Positions 37,302 through 45,549 of a DNA stretch of 64,000 bases are shown here, piece by piece. Under the pieces are notes generated by a model. That model was not told the DNA's origin and searched no databases. It was given only the letters and a program-made list of their open reading frames with translations. Source of the stretch: Nostoc sp. FACHB-110 (lineage in GTDB: Bacteria; Cyanobacteriota; Cyanobacteriia; Cyanobacteriales; Nostocaceae); the NCBI RefSeq assembly GCF_014697425.1, contig NZ_JACJRU010000013.1, positions 1 through 64,000 on the forward strand. The letters are read 5' to 3'. Each line of letters begins with the position of its first letter. The first letter of the stretch is position 1. The translations under genes and the position numbers were made by a program.

Positions 37302-38456
37302 TTAACTACGTAGTTGCACAGGCATAGCTAAATAAGTCATCTTCAACCCGCCCAAAGGTGTAAAAATTACTGGTGTGAGGTTTTGATTGATGTGCATTTG
37401 AATTTCTGAAGATGGTAAAGCTTTTAAACCTTCCATTAGATACTTAACGTTAAAAGCAATCTCGATATCTTCTCCAGAAATTTCTGCCGACATTGACTCT
37501 CTACCGCTACCCATTTCTTGGGCCTCACAAGATAATGTCAGTTCTTGGGCGGCTTGATCAATGGTGAGTTTAACTATATTATTTTTTTGATCTGCTAGCA
37601 CCGCAATTCTTTCTAAGGTGCTGAGAAATTGTTTGCGGTCAACTGTGACTTGTCGCTCAAATTGACGGGGAATAAGTTGTCGATATGCTGGATATTGCCC
37701 TTCTAAGGTACGACTAGTTAAGCGTTGATTTTGCAAATCAAAAACTACTTGACCTTGGTCTAAATATAAAGATATTGGTTCATCGGAATTAGCATTATGC
37801 GCCAACATCCTTTCTAATTCTCGTAAAGCTTTGCTGGGTACTGTCACTTCTAATTGGCCACTTCCCCCCAAAGGACGCTCATTTGTAGTTTCTACCACAG
37901 CCAAGCGATGTCCATCAGTAGCACCAAATTCTAAGGTATCTTGTTTGACACTCAAATGTACCCCGGTCAGAACTTGCTTAGTTTCATCGGCACTAGTGGC
38001 AAATAAAGAGCCTTTGAGTCCTTCAATTAAGGCGGCTGCGGTTAAATAAATTGGTTCGGTATTTTCAATTACCGGGAGTTCAGGAAATTCTTCGGCACTC
38101 ATGGCGCGTAATTGATAATATCCGCTTTTGGGCGTGAGGGTGACAATTAAGCCTTCGCCTGTCGATGCTTCTGAGGCTTCGTCATCTAAGGTGATTTCGC
38201 CCTCTGGCAGACGAGAGGTAATATCTACTAACAGTTTAGCTGGCAGTGCGATCGCTCCGCCTTGCCAAACTTCGGCGTTGAAGCTGGTACGGATACCTAA
38301 ACTTAAATCAAAAGCAGTTAAACTGACTTGGTTAGTTTCTGCATCTGCTTGCAACAATATATTAGCCAAGACTGGGTGATTCGGCCTTGAAGGTACAGCA
38401 CGGCTGACAAGTGAAAGATTCGCGCTTAGATCGCTTTGAGAACAAAGTAATTTCAT
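37302..38456 (-). CDS. dnaN: DNA polymerase III beta subunit (sliding clamp)
   Basis: Ring-shaped processivity clamp of the replisome. 384 residues with the three repeated clamp domains; N-terminal MKLLCSQSDLSANLSLVSRAV and C-terminal PVIFTPLGGLKMTYLAMPVQ are canonical. It is not next to dnaA or gyrB, which is normal in cyanobacteria, so it does not mark an origin here. Confidence 0.96.
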   Translation of the reverse strand: MKLLCSQSDLSANLSLVSRAVPSRPNHPVLANILLQADAETNQVSLTAFDLSLGIRTSFNAEVWQGGAIALPAKLLVDITSRLPEGEITLDDEASEASTGEGLIVTLTPKSGYYQLRAMSAEEFPELPVIENTEPIYLTAAALIEGLKGSLFATSADETKQVLTGVHLSVKQDTLEFGATDGHRLAVVETTNERPLGGSGQLEVTVPSKALRELERMLAHNANSDEPISLYLDQGQVVFDLQNQRLTSRTLEGQYPAYRQLIPRQFERQVTVDRKQFLSTLERIAVLADQKNNIVKLTIDQAAQELTLSCEAQEMGSGRESMSAEISGEDIEIAFNVKYLMEGLKALPSSEIQMHINQNLTPVIFTPLGGLKMTYLAMPVQLRS

Positions 38457-38522
38457 ATTTTAGTAATTTAGATTAGCTGTCATAAAATGCGTAGGCACTC
38501 GCACTCTCGCCTAGGGCAAAAT

Positions 38523-40265
38523 CTACAAGCGATAGTTGACGTTGAAGTAAAAACCATCATCTTGAGCATTTTTACCACGGTCATCTAAGTCAACTAAGGG
38601 AAGACCATAATCTAGTCTGACATCTAGTTGTGGTAGTGGTTGGAATAAAATGCCTAGTCCTAAACCAGCGAGAAATTTTTGGCGTTGTAAGGTATTGGGG
38701 TTATCATCTACGTTCCAGACATAAGCCATATCAAAGAAAGGCGCGACTTGCAATGTAGCGTTACCTGATGCGTCTCTTTCTACTGTTAGGCGGTCTTCTA
38801 GAGAAAAGCGCACGCCGTTGTCACCAGCGCGGACGTTTTGGCGATAACCACGGACTGACTGACCACCACCAACAACAAATTGCTGGGAAGGTAATAAGCC
38901 GTTGGGGGTTATTTGTAATTCTGCTTGAGCTATCAAGATATTATCTGTACTCAGGCGTTGTACTCGTTGAGCTTGGGCTAACCAACTAAAAAAGCGTCCG
39001 TCGGGAATCGGGCTGGGATTGCTGGTAGCATCAAATATACCAATACCGAAACTAAATAGCGATCGCAATGCCCAAGCACCATTTAGATCCCGCACTACAT
39101 AATCTTGACCAAATTTAATAACACGGGTGCGGCTGTTCCCATCGTCATCAGGGCCAAAGCCGAAGGGTGTTGGCCCGGCAAAGGTAAAGGTTTGACCATT
39201 CTGCACCGCAAAACCTAAAGATAAAGCTAATTCTTCGCGGGGTGTTCTAATTAGTGGTTGTCTAAAACTCACTTCGTACAGTTCGGATTCACCACTAATA
39301 TCTAAGCTCTTAAACGGTTCTTGAACAACATTAGTATCATTGAGTGAGGCCCGCAATTGTAATGTGCCATTCATTGGATTTAAAGGCAGGCGATAGTTAA
39401 AATCATATACATTTGCGCCTCCTTGGGTAGTGCGATAATAAGCTGCGGTAAGTTCATCACCATTACCTGTGAGGTTGCGATAACTTGCATTTACGCCCAA
39501 TCTTTCCGAACCGATGCTAGGGGGTGAATAGTTGTCTACGCTAAAAAAGGCATTAAATTGTTGGGCTTCTGTTACCCTGACTACGAGAATACTTTTACCA
39601 ACACCACTACCAGCGCGTAAACTCGCTTCTACATTGGAAAATAAAGGATCAGCCCGTAATAGTCGTAATTGGTCTTCTAATGCAGATGTTAACAGAGGTT
39701 TGCTAGAACCTAAAGCTATACGCGATCGCACATATTCAGGATTTAATCGCTTCGTACCTTCAACTTCAATTTTCTCGACACCACCCTCAATCGCCCGAAT
39801 TTCTACAACTCCATTATTAACAGTTTGGTCTACTAAAATAGCTCTGGAAGTAATGTAACCTTTATCTAAATAAAGCTGAGTAATCGCATCAGCAACTTTG
39901 CGTAGTTCTTCTATCGTCACCTCACGCCCTTCCACTGGCTGAGTAATCGATTTAAATGTATCTGCGTTAAAAATAGTACTACCGATAACATTGATTTTTT
40001 CTACTCTAATAGTTTGCGAACTTTCGGTAGTCGGGGTTTCTGGCGTAGGTGTAGGAGTTGGCTGTATAGATGGTTCTGATTGTGGTGGTAAAGGTGTTGG
40101 GGTTGTGTTTGGCTGGGGAAAGCGGTTTTGATTGGCATCTCCGGCTGGGTTTGGTGCTTGTGCTAGTGATGGCCAAGTGAAAATTACCCAGGCAAAACTA
40201 AAAACTAAGCTAGTAGATAGCAATTTTATAGATTTTTGTAATGAAATAATCTGTAAATTTGGCAT
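38523..40265 (-). CDS. TpsB family outer-membrane transporter (ShlB/FhaC type)
   Basis: Two-partner secretion pore. 580 residues: signal peptide (about 1-36, ending SLAQA), a Pro/Thr-rich linker (about 37-75), a POTRA domain (about 80-155; IRVEKINVIGSTIFNADTF), a second POTRA-like part, then the 16-strand barrel (about 225-580) with QQFVVGGGQSVRGYRQN and an aromatic C-terminal end NVNYRL. No TpsA haemagglutinin-type substrate gene is next to it. The gene lies 85 bp downstream of the TPR-CHAT gene, an association often seen in cyanobacteria, so the pair may be an operon. Confidence 0.9.
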   Translation of the reverse strand: MPNLQIISLQKSIKLLSTSLVFSFAWVIFTWPSLAQAPNPAGDANQNRFPQPNTTPTPLPPQSEPSIQPTPTPTPETPTTESSQTIRVEKINVIGSTIFNADTFKSITQPVEGREVTIEELRKVADAITQLYLDKGYITSRAILVDQTVNNGVVEIRAIEGGVEKIEVEGTKRLNPEYVRSRIALGSSKPLLTSALEDQLRLLRADPLFSNVEASLRAGSGVGKSILVVRVTEAQQFNAFFSVDNYSPPSIGSERLGVNASYRNLTGNGDELTAAYYRTTQGGANVYDFNYRLPLNPMNGTLQLRASLNDTNVVQEPFKSLDISGESELYEVSFRQPLIRTPREELALSLGFAVQNGQTFTFAGPTPFGFGPDDDGNSRTRVIKFGQDYVVRDLNGAWALRSLFSFGIGIFDATSNPSPIPDGRFFSWLAQAQRVQRLSTDNILIAQAELQITPNGLLPSQQFVVGGGQSVRGYRQNVRAGDNGVRFSLEDRLTVERDASGNATLQVAPFFDMAYVWNVDDNPNTLQRQKFLAGLGLGILFQPLPQLDVRLDYGLPLVDLDDRGKNAQDDGFYFNVNYRL

Positions 40266-40350
40266 TTTAAATTTTGACTATCAAAAATCAACCCTATGTA
40301 AGATTTATTCTTTCTGTTTTTGATGTATTATGCGTGCTTTTTATTATTTT

Positions 40351-42693
40351 TTAATATGGTTCGCCAATTAAACTAAATCCTGCCCAATATTTCGGATTAG
40401 GATACTGCTTCATTGTGGCTAATATCGCCTTTTGTAAAGCTTGGGATTTATTAGGCTTTTGTTTTAATTGCAGATAAAATTCCGTAGTTAGCATGGATGT
40501 TGGTGTATCTGATGCTGCCCATTGCGAGATAATAATACTAGGCACGCCAGATGTCATCAGTGCCAAAGATAAACCTTGGATACCGTTACCTAAGCTACTA
40601 TTTCCTGATTCACCAGCACTGATAAAAGCTAACCTCGCGCGTAAACGTTTACCTTTTGGTTGGTTATATAAGTTGAGAATTTCGCTGGTGGTAAGGAGTC
40701 CGGTATTCTCTCCCGCTAATGCAACTCCGCCAGGAATACCTTGTCTTTTGATATCATCTAATACACCATAAGTTGCTAGATGAATGATTTTCGCTTTGGG
40801 TAATAAAGGAAGTATTGCGGCTTTACTTGCTTGACTACCAATGAAAGCTTTGGTTTTAAATAAATCAGCAACAGCTAAAGCTTCTTGTTCGGAATTTATG
40901 AGTTGTGGTAAAGGTTGGGGTGCTTGATTAATTGCATGGGAAATTTTTGGCATGGTAGGATTACCCACAACCACAACTTTACTTCCGCCTGTTCTACCTC
41001 TTTGTTCTTTAGCTAACTGCAAGATTTGAATTGCTGGTACAGTTGAAATTGGATGTTTTTCAATTAAATATTTACCAGAAATATCAATTAAAGCGGAGAA
41101 AGGTACAAATAATAACTCATCTTGAGGGATGAAAATTATTTGGGCTTGCGGATTATCAGGTAATAAATCAGCAATAGGTTTAATTAATAGTTGATGTAAT
41201 TGTAATAACGGATTGACAAGCTTTTGGGTTTGGTTATCTTGACTATTGATGCCCAGATATTTAGGAACACTGGCAACTATTTCAGAAATGGAATTAGTGG
41301 AAGTGAAAGTATTTTCTGGTGTGGGTTTGACTTTACGGAAGGTAATTTTACCTGTGGGCTGAATTACCCAAATATATAAGCCATCATCAGGAATAAGAGA
41401 ATATTTGACTAAAGTAGCTTTTTGTGATTTGGCAATTTTTTGAATATCAATAATTGTCGGTAAAATAATTGATTTATGTGCAGTTTTTAAATTATTATCT
41501 TTGGCTTCCGCAGCTAACCGCATTCCCATTAATTGTAGAAATGTCATAATACTGCCTTGTTCAGCTATTTCTAAGGCGGCTTCTGGCTGATTTTGGGTAA
41601 TTAAAACTTGTTGTAGTAAGCGATAGGTATTGTTTTGTTCCGCAGCGTAATCAATTGTGTTGCCTAAATCTAAACGTAGGGATGTCCAAGTTTTAATACT
41701 TTCTTGTAGGGTTGTTTTAGCTTCATCGAATTTGTTTGAGTTGAGATAAACAAAGGCTAGGTTATTTAAAGCTGTCCCTTGGGTGTAATTATCTTTATTG
41801 GCTTTAGCGGAGTTTAATTGTTCTTGATATAATGCTACGGCTTGCTCGTATTCTTTGGCAAAAGTGTAAGCGCGTCCTAGTTGTCTGATGACTTCAGATT
41901 TTTGGGTTTTATCGGTAAGTTGTAGCTGTTGTTGATAAAATGCGATCGCAGCTTGAAAGTCACCTTGCGTTTGATAGGTTTGGGCTATCTGTTTAAATGT
42001 CAAACTGACGATAGTATTATTATTTAATTGCTGGGCTAATTTTAACTGTTGTTGATAAGTTGCGATCGCTTGGTTATACTGCCCTAATTTACGATAAGTT
42101 GCAGCGAGGTTTTGTAAGGAATCTATTTGCAGTTGATAGTTATTATTGTCTTTAGCGGTTGTGAATTGTTGGGAATAAAAAGCAATCGCTTGTTTATACT
42201 CAGTCGCCGCATCATGATCTAAACCAACGTTACCTAAAAAAGCGGCTTCTCTGTCGGGATTACCAATTTCTTTTTTAAGCGCAGTGGCTTGTGTTTGATA
42301 TTTTTTAGCTAATTTTTCATCGCCCAGGGTGATATATGTATTGCTGAGATGTTCAAAAATTTGTACTGTCAGCGATTGGTTAGGAAAATTTTGAGTTAGT
42401 TGTAAACTTTGGTTGTAATAGTTAATGGCTGTTCTATATCTACCGAGAGTAAAGTAAGCGTCACCGATGCGAAATAAAGCTGTGGCTTCTCCGGTGCGAT
42501 CGCCTGTTATTTGATATAGTTTGAGTGATTCTTGTAATGATGCTAAGGCTGATTTAAATTGTCCGTTTGTGAGTTGTCTATTACCGAGGTTTAAGAGTAA
42601 GTTGGCGCGATATTGTTGTGCGTCTAATGATTTGGCGGGAAGGGGGGAGAGGAAGAGGAGGAGGATTATTGTTAATAATAGATGGGGTTTCAT
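40351..42693 (-). CDS. Exported TPR protein with degenerate CHAT domain
   Basis: 780 residues: signal peptide (about 1-22), about ten TPR units (about 25-340), and a C-terminal CHAT domain (about 440-780), the caspase-like fold. The expected catalytic His motif (ATHG) reads HLATYG, and the catalytic Cys motif (SACETG) reads ISAGESG, so both residues of the dyad are lost. The fold-forming motifs (DELLFVPFSAL, GIQGLSLALMTSGVPSIIISQW, YWAGFSLIGEP) remain. It probably works as a binding scaffold rather than a protease. ATG 42693 is chosen; the longer frame begins at a TTG. It is upstream of tpsB and downstream of the CIS operon on the same strand. Confidence 0.88.
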   Translation of the reverse strand: MKPHLLLTIILLLFLSPLPAKSLDAQQYRANLLLNLGNRQLTNGQFKSALASLQESLKLYQITGDRTGEATALFRIGDAYFTLGRYRTAINYYNQSLQLTQNFPNQSLTVQIFEHLSNTYITLGDEKLAKKYQTQATALKKEIGNPDREAAFLGNVGLDHDAATEYKQAIAFYSQQFTTAKDNNNYQLQIDSLQNLAATYRKLGQYNQAIATYQQQLKLAQQLNNNTIVSLTFKQIAQTYQTQGDFQAAIAFYQQQLQLTDKTQKSEVIRQLGRAYTFAKEYEQAVALYQEQLNSAKANKDNYTQGTALNNLAFVYLNSNKFDEAKTTLQESIKTWTSLRLDLGNTIDYAAEQNNTYRLLQQVLITQNQPEAALEIAEQGSIMTFLQLMGMRLAAEAKDNNLKTAHKSIILPTIIDIQKIAKSQKATLVKYSLIPDDGLYIWVIQPTGKITFRKVKPTPENTFTSTNSISEIVASVPKYLGINSQDNQTQKLVNPLLQLHQLLIKPIADLLPDNPQAQIIFIPQDELLFVPFSALIDISGKYLIEKHPISTVPAIQILQLAKEQRGRTGGSKVVVVGNPTMPKISHAINQAPQPLPQLINSEQEALAVADLFKTKAFIGSQASKAAILPLLPKAKIIHLATYGVLDDIKRQGIPGGVALAGENTGLLTTSEILNLYNQPKGKRLRARLAFISAGESGNSSLGNGIQGLSLALMTSGVPSIIISQWAASDTPTSMLTTEFYLQLKQKPNKSQALQKAILATMKQYPNPKYWAGFSLIGEPY

Positions 42694-42708
42694 AGTCTTT
42701 TTTATTTC

Positions 42709-42732
42709 GCGCAAAGGCGCAAAGGCGCAAAG
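42709..42732. repeat. Three tandem GCGCAAAG octamers
   Basis: An exact 3 x 8-bp array in the gap between the 908-residue membrane protein gene and the CHAT gene. Related words (TTTGCGCCT, CTTTGCGTT) occur at 8306-8352, 18566-18600 and 47745-47790. Confidence 0.75.
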
Positions 42733-42747
42733 AAGAAAAATTTGCTT

Positions 42748-45474
42748 TTAATCAAATCCTGGGGGGAGTTCTAAGGGTGAGAGTTTATCTGGTTGGGATG
42801 GTGTGGGAGAGTTGGGATTAGGGGTGTTGTTGGTTGGGGATGGGGAGGTTCCAGGGGGTTGTGCGGGTTGGGTTGTGGGTGGTGGGGGTGTAGTTGGGAT
42901 TTCTGGTTTCGCGCCTTCTAATTGTGGTAGTTGTGGTTGATTGGTTGCAGAATTAGGTGGTAAAAAAGTTTCTATGGTGACGGAACGAGTTACTTTTTCA
43001 CCAGTGGAATTGGTAACTTGTAAAGTGATGGTTTCGCTACCGGGTTGTTGATTAACTGGGTAGGGTATTGTACCGTTACGAGGGATGTCTCCGGGTGCGG
43101 GAAGAAGTTCGACTTTAATGTTATTACTACCTTCGACTTTCCAAGATAAGTTGAGGGGTTTGTTTGGTTTAAGGGGATTAATTACTATGGGATATTTGGG
43201 TAAGGGGTTGTTACCATCAATTTTAAATTCGAGAATTTTGCTGGGTAGAGGTTGGACTTTTACTAAGTCTGTTTTTTGAGTAATACTTGGTTTATCTGTG
43301 TCGGTTTTGGTAAATATTTGCAGTTCAAATATATAGTCGCCTGCGCCGCGATTGTTAGCAGGAATTTTACGACAATTTAGTTGATTATCTTGTTGGTTAC
43401 AGAAGGCTTTGAGTGTGTCGGGAATGCCTTGAGTAACATTATAAGTTTGCAGTGGACTGTTGACTAAATTTTCTGGCGATCGCCCAATTACTCGTAATTC
43501 TTTGATTTTATCTAAATCGTTAATTTTCCAGTGGAGGCGAATGGTGTCGGGGCTAATTTTGTTAGTGCTAGGTTTAACTTCTTGGTAAACCGATTGTGCT
43601 GGGGAAAATTCTAAAATTTGTGGTGGGGGAATGGGGACGATTTTAATCGTATTGGTTTTAATTGTGTCGGCTGGTAAGTCGGGATTATTATTAGCGAATG
43701 TTTGTAGTTGAAAAGTATAATCTCCTGGTTTACGCGCATCGCTAGGGACGTTAGAACAAGTTAATACTGCACCCATTTGGCAGAATGGTTGTAGTTCTTG
43801 GGGTAGTTTACCGTTGAAGTTATAAACTATTGGTTGTACCGCCGCCGTACCATCAGCAAATAAACCAGTTAAAGATATAGTTTGCAATTTTTTGGGGTGG
43901 CGAATTTGCCAACTTAAGCGAATAAAATCATTGTTGGATGCTTGATAAGTAGAGTCAGAGGAGAGAAATTGTAAGATTTTGGGAACTGCGGGGGGACTGA
44001 ATAACCACAGCCAAATTAAAAATGCAATTGCACCGATAATTCCCAAAGCCGTCAGTAATACGAGTAAAAATTGCCACCAGGGACGCGGTTCCCAAATTAA
44101 GCTTCCGGGTAAAGCGGGGTTTGGTAAAGGTATTTGTTGCTGATCTACTAATTCAATGCGAAAATTCAGCAATCTTCCCGCGCCGAACATCGGACGATAC
44201 CACCATTTCACAGGTGTGACTGTTACTTGGGTTGCAGCTTTTTCCCCTGGTAATACACGTAAAACCGTTGGCGAAGTTACGTAAGTACATACCTTATCTT
44301 CATCGACAGGAACTGCTTGACAAGTAATTTCCCTAACCGTATTACCCGCATTCGTGAATTTAACTTCAAAAGTTCCACCTTTGCGTCTCACCCGATTTAC
44401 CACAATCAGCATTTCTGCATTCAGCAGGTAAGACGGTAAAATTTCCCAGTAAATTACATCCAACAGCATCAAATCAGGGTTGTTGGCGGAGTACAAGCGG
44501 ATGCTAGGGTAATAAAGTCCGGCGTTTGCGCCTAGGGGTGGTTGGAACTGAAGTAATATTTCTCCTTTTTCGCCGGGGTTGAGATTCAAACCCATATTCG
44601 GGATGACAAGTCCGGCGGTTTCCAAACCTTCAGGATAGCGGATACTCACCCACTCTTGGGGTAAATCGAGACAACTGAGACGAAATCTATCTACCCTATC
44701 CGAACGATTGTGAACATTGACATTAACTTGTAAGATTCCGCCTGGGGGAATTTTGGCAGGCGATCGCGAACTTGTTAAAGGTAGTAAGCTAAAAGTTGGG
44801 TCACTAACTCTAACTACCGTTTCAATTGCAGGCAAAACCTGAATTTTTGCCCCATGTCGAATAGGCGTATCTTCAGGATAATGTAGGGGCGCATCAACAA
44901 CAATTGCATAGTTATAAGTGCTAGGAATTGCTGTGACAGGTACGTTAAATTCAAATAACACCTCACCCACAGAGTTAGGGCTAAGTGCTAACCTTTGCTT
45001 TGGTGCATCACACCATTGAATTAATTGCGGTGATAATTCATCAATAAAAATATCAATTAATGCACTTTCTTGACCTTTATTTGTGACTGTGACATTAATT
45101 TCAAATTTTGCCCCAGCCTGGACTGCATAATCACCAGAAGGATTAAAAATAATCGCCAGAGGATTTCCCGGCGCAAGGGTTTGTTGCAGGTTTTGTTGTT
45201 GAATACCGCGTTTTGCTGCCAAATTAACGCGATATTTCACCTCACCACCAGTTAATATTTGCTGGACAAAACCTTCGTCAACTAATTCATCTAATAAAGC
45301 TAAAGTTGCTTGTTGATTTAAATCTAAATGAATTGATACTTGGGTAAGGGTAACGCTATCAGGATGCTTAATTAACCACTGGACTATTTTGCGCTGCTGT
45401 GGGGGTAACAGTAACACATCTGCCATACTCAAACCGAGTTGGGAATTACTAGTTCTTGAATTTATGGCAGTCAT
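42748..45474 (-). CDS. wHTH / Ig-like / single-TM / Pro-rich protein of the CIS locus
   Basis: 908 residues. An N-terminal winged-helix-like domain (about 18-90; QQRKIVQWLIKHPDSVTLTQ) is followed by several Ig-like beta-sandwich domains (about 105-455), one membrane segment (467-491), two or three more Ig-like repeats (about 497-830, each with ILEF/LRLSW-type starts and paired Cys), and a disordered Pro/Thr-rich tail (about 830-908). It is the last of a run of minus-strand genes that starts with the baseplate genes, 75 bp after the WD40 protein. I know no function for this architecture. It is a candidate membrane anchor or sensor of the injection system. The wHTH end would be cytoplasmic. Confidence 0.75.
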   Translation of the reverse strand: MTAINSRTSNSQLGLSMADVLLLPPQQRKIVQWLIKHPDSVTLTQVSIHLDLNQQATLALLDELVDEGFVQQILTGGEVKYRVNLAAKRGIQQQNLQQTLAPGNPLAIIFNPSGDYAVQAGAKFEINVTVTNKGQESALIDIFIDELSPQLIQWCDAPKQRLALSPNSVGEVLFEFNVPVTAIPSTYNYAIVVDAPLHYPEDTPIRHGAKIQVLPAIETVVRVSDPTFSLLPLTSSRSPAKIPPGGILQVNVNVHNRSDRVDRFRLSCLDLPQEWVSIRYPEGLETAGLVIPNMGLNLNPGEKGEILLQFQPPLGANAGLYYPSIRLYSANNPDLMLLDVIYWEILPSYLLNAEMLIVVNRVRRKGGTFEVKFTNAGNTVREITCQAVPVDEDKVCTYVTSPTVLRVLPGEKAATQVTVTPVKWWYRPMFGAGRLLNFRIELVDQQQIPLPNPALPGSLIWEPRPWWQFLLVLLTALGIIGAIAFLIWLWLFSPPAVPKILQFLSSDSTYQASNNDFIRLSWQIRHPKKLQTISLTGLFADGTAAVQPIVYNFNGKLPQELQPFCQMGAVLTCSNVPSDARKPGDYTFQLQTFANNNPDLPADTIKTNTIKIVPIPPPQILEFSPAQSVYQEVKPSTNKISPDTIRLHWKINDLDKIKELRVIGRSPENLVNSPLQTYNVTQGIPDTLKAFCNQQDNQLNCRKIPANNRGAGDYIFELQIFTKTDTDKPSITQKTDLVKVQPLPSKILEFKIDGNNPLPKYPIVINPLKPNKPLNLSWKVEGSNNIKVELLPAPGDIPRNGTIPYPVNQQPGSETITLQVTNSTGEKVTRSVTIETFLPPNSATNQPQLPQLEGAKPEIPTTPPPPTTQPAQPPGTSPSPTNNTPNPNSPTPSQPDKLSPLELPPGFD

Positions 45475-45549
45475 GTTTACACCCCAAAAAGTAAAAAGTA
45501 AAAAGGTAAAAGTAAAAAGTATTTTAACTACGTCTATAAGTATTCATCA

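Noticed and set aside
37302..38456. Replication origin marked by dnaN
   Set aside because: No dnaA, gyrB or cluster of DnaA boxes was noticed; dnaN is not origin-linked in many cyanobacteria.
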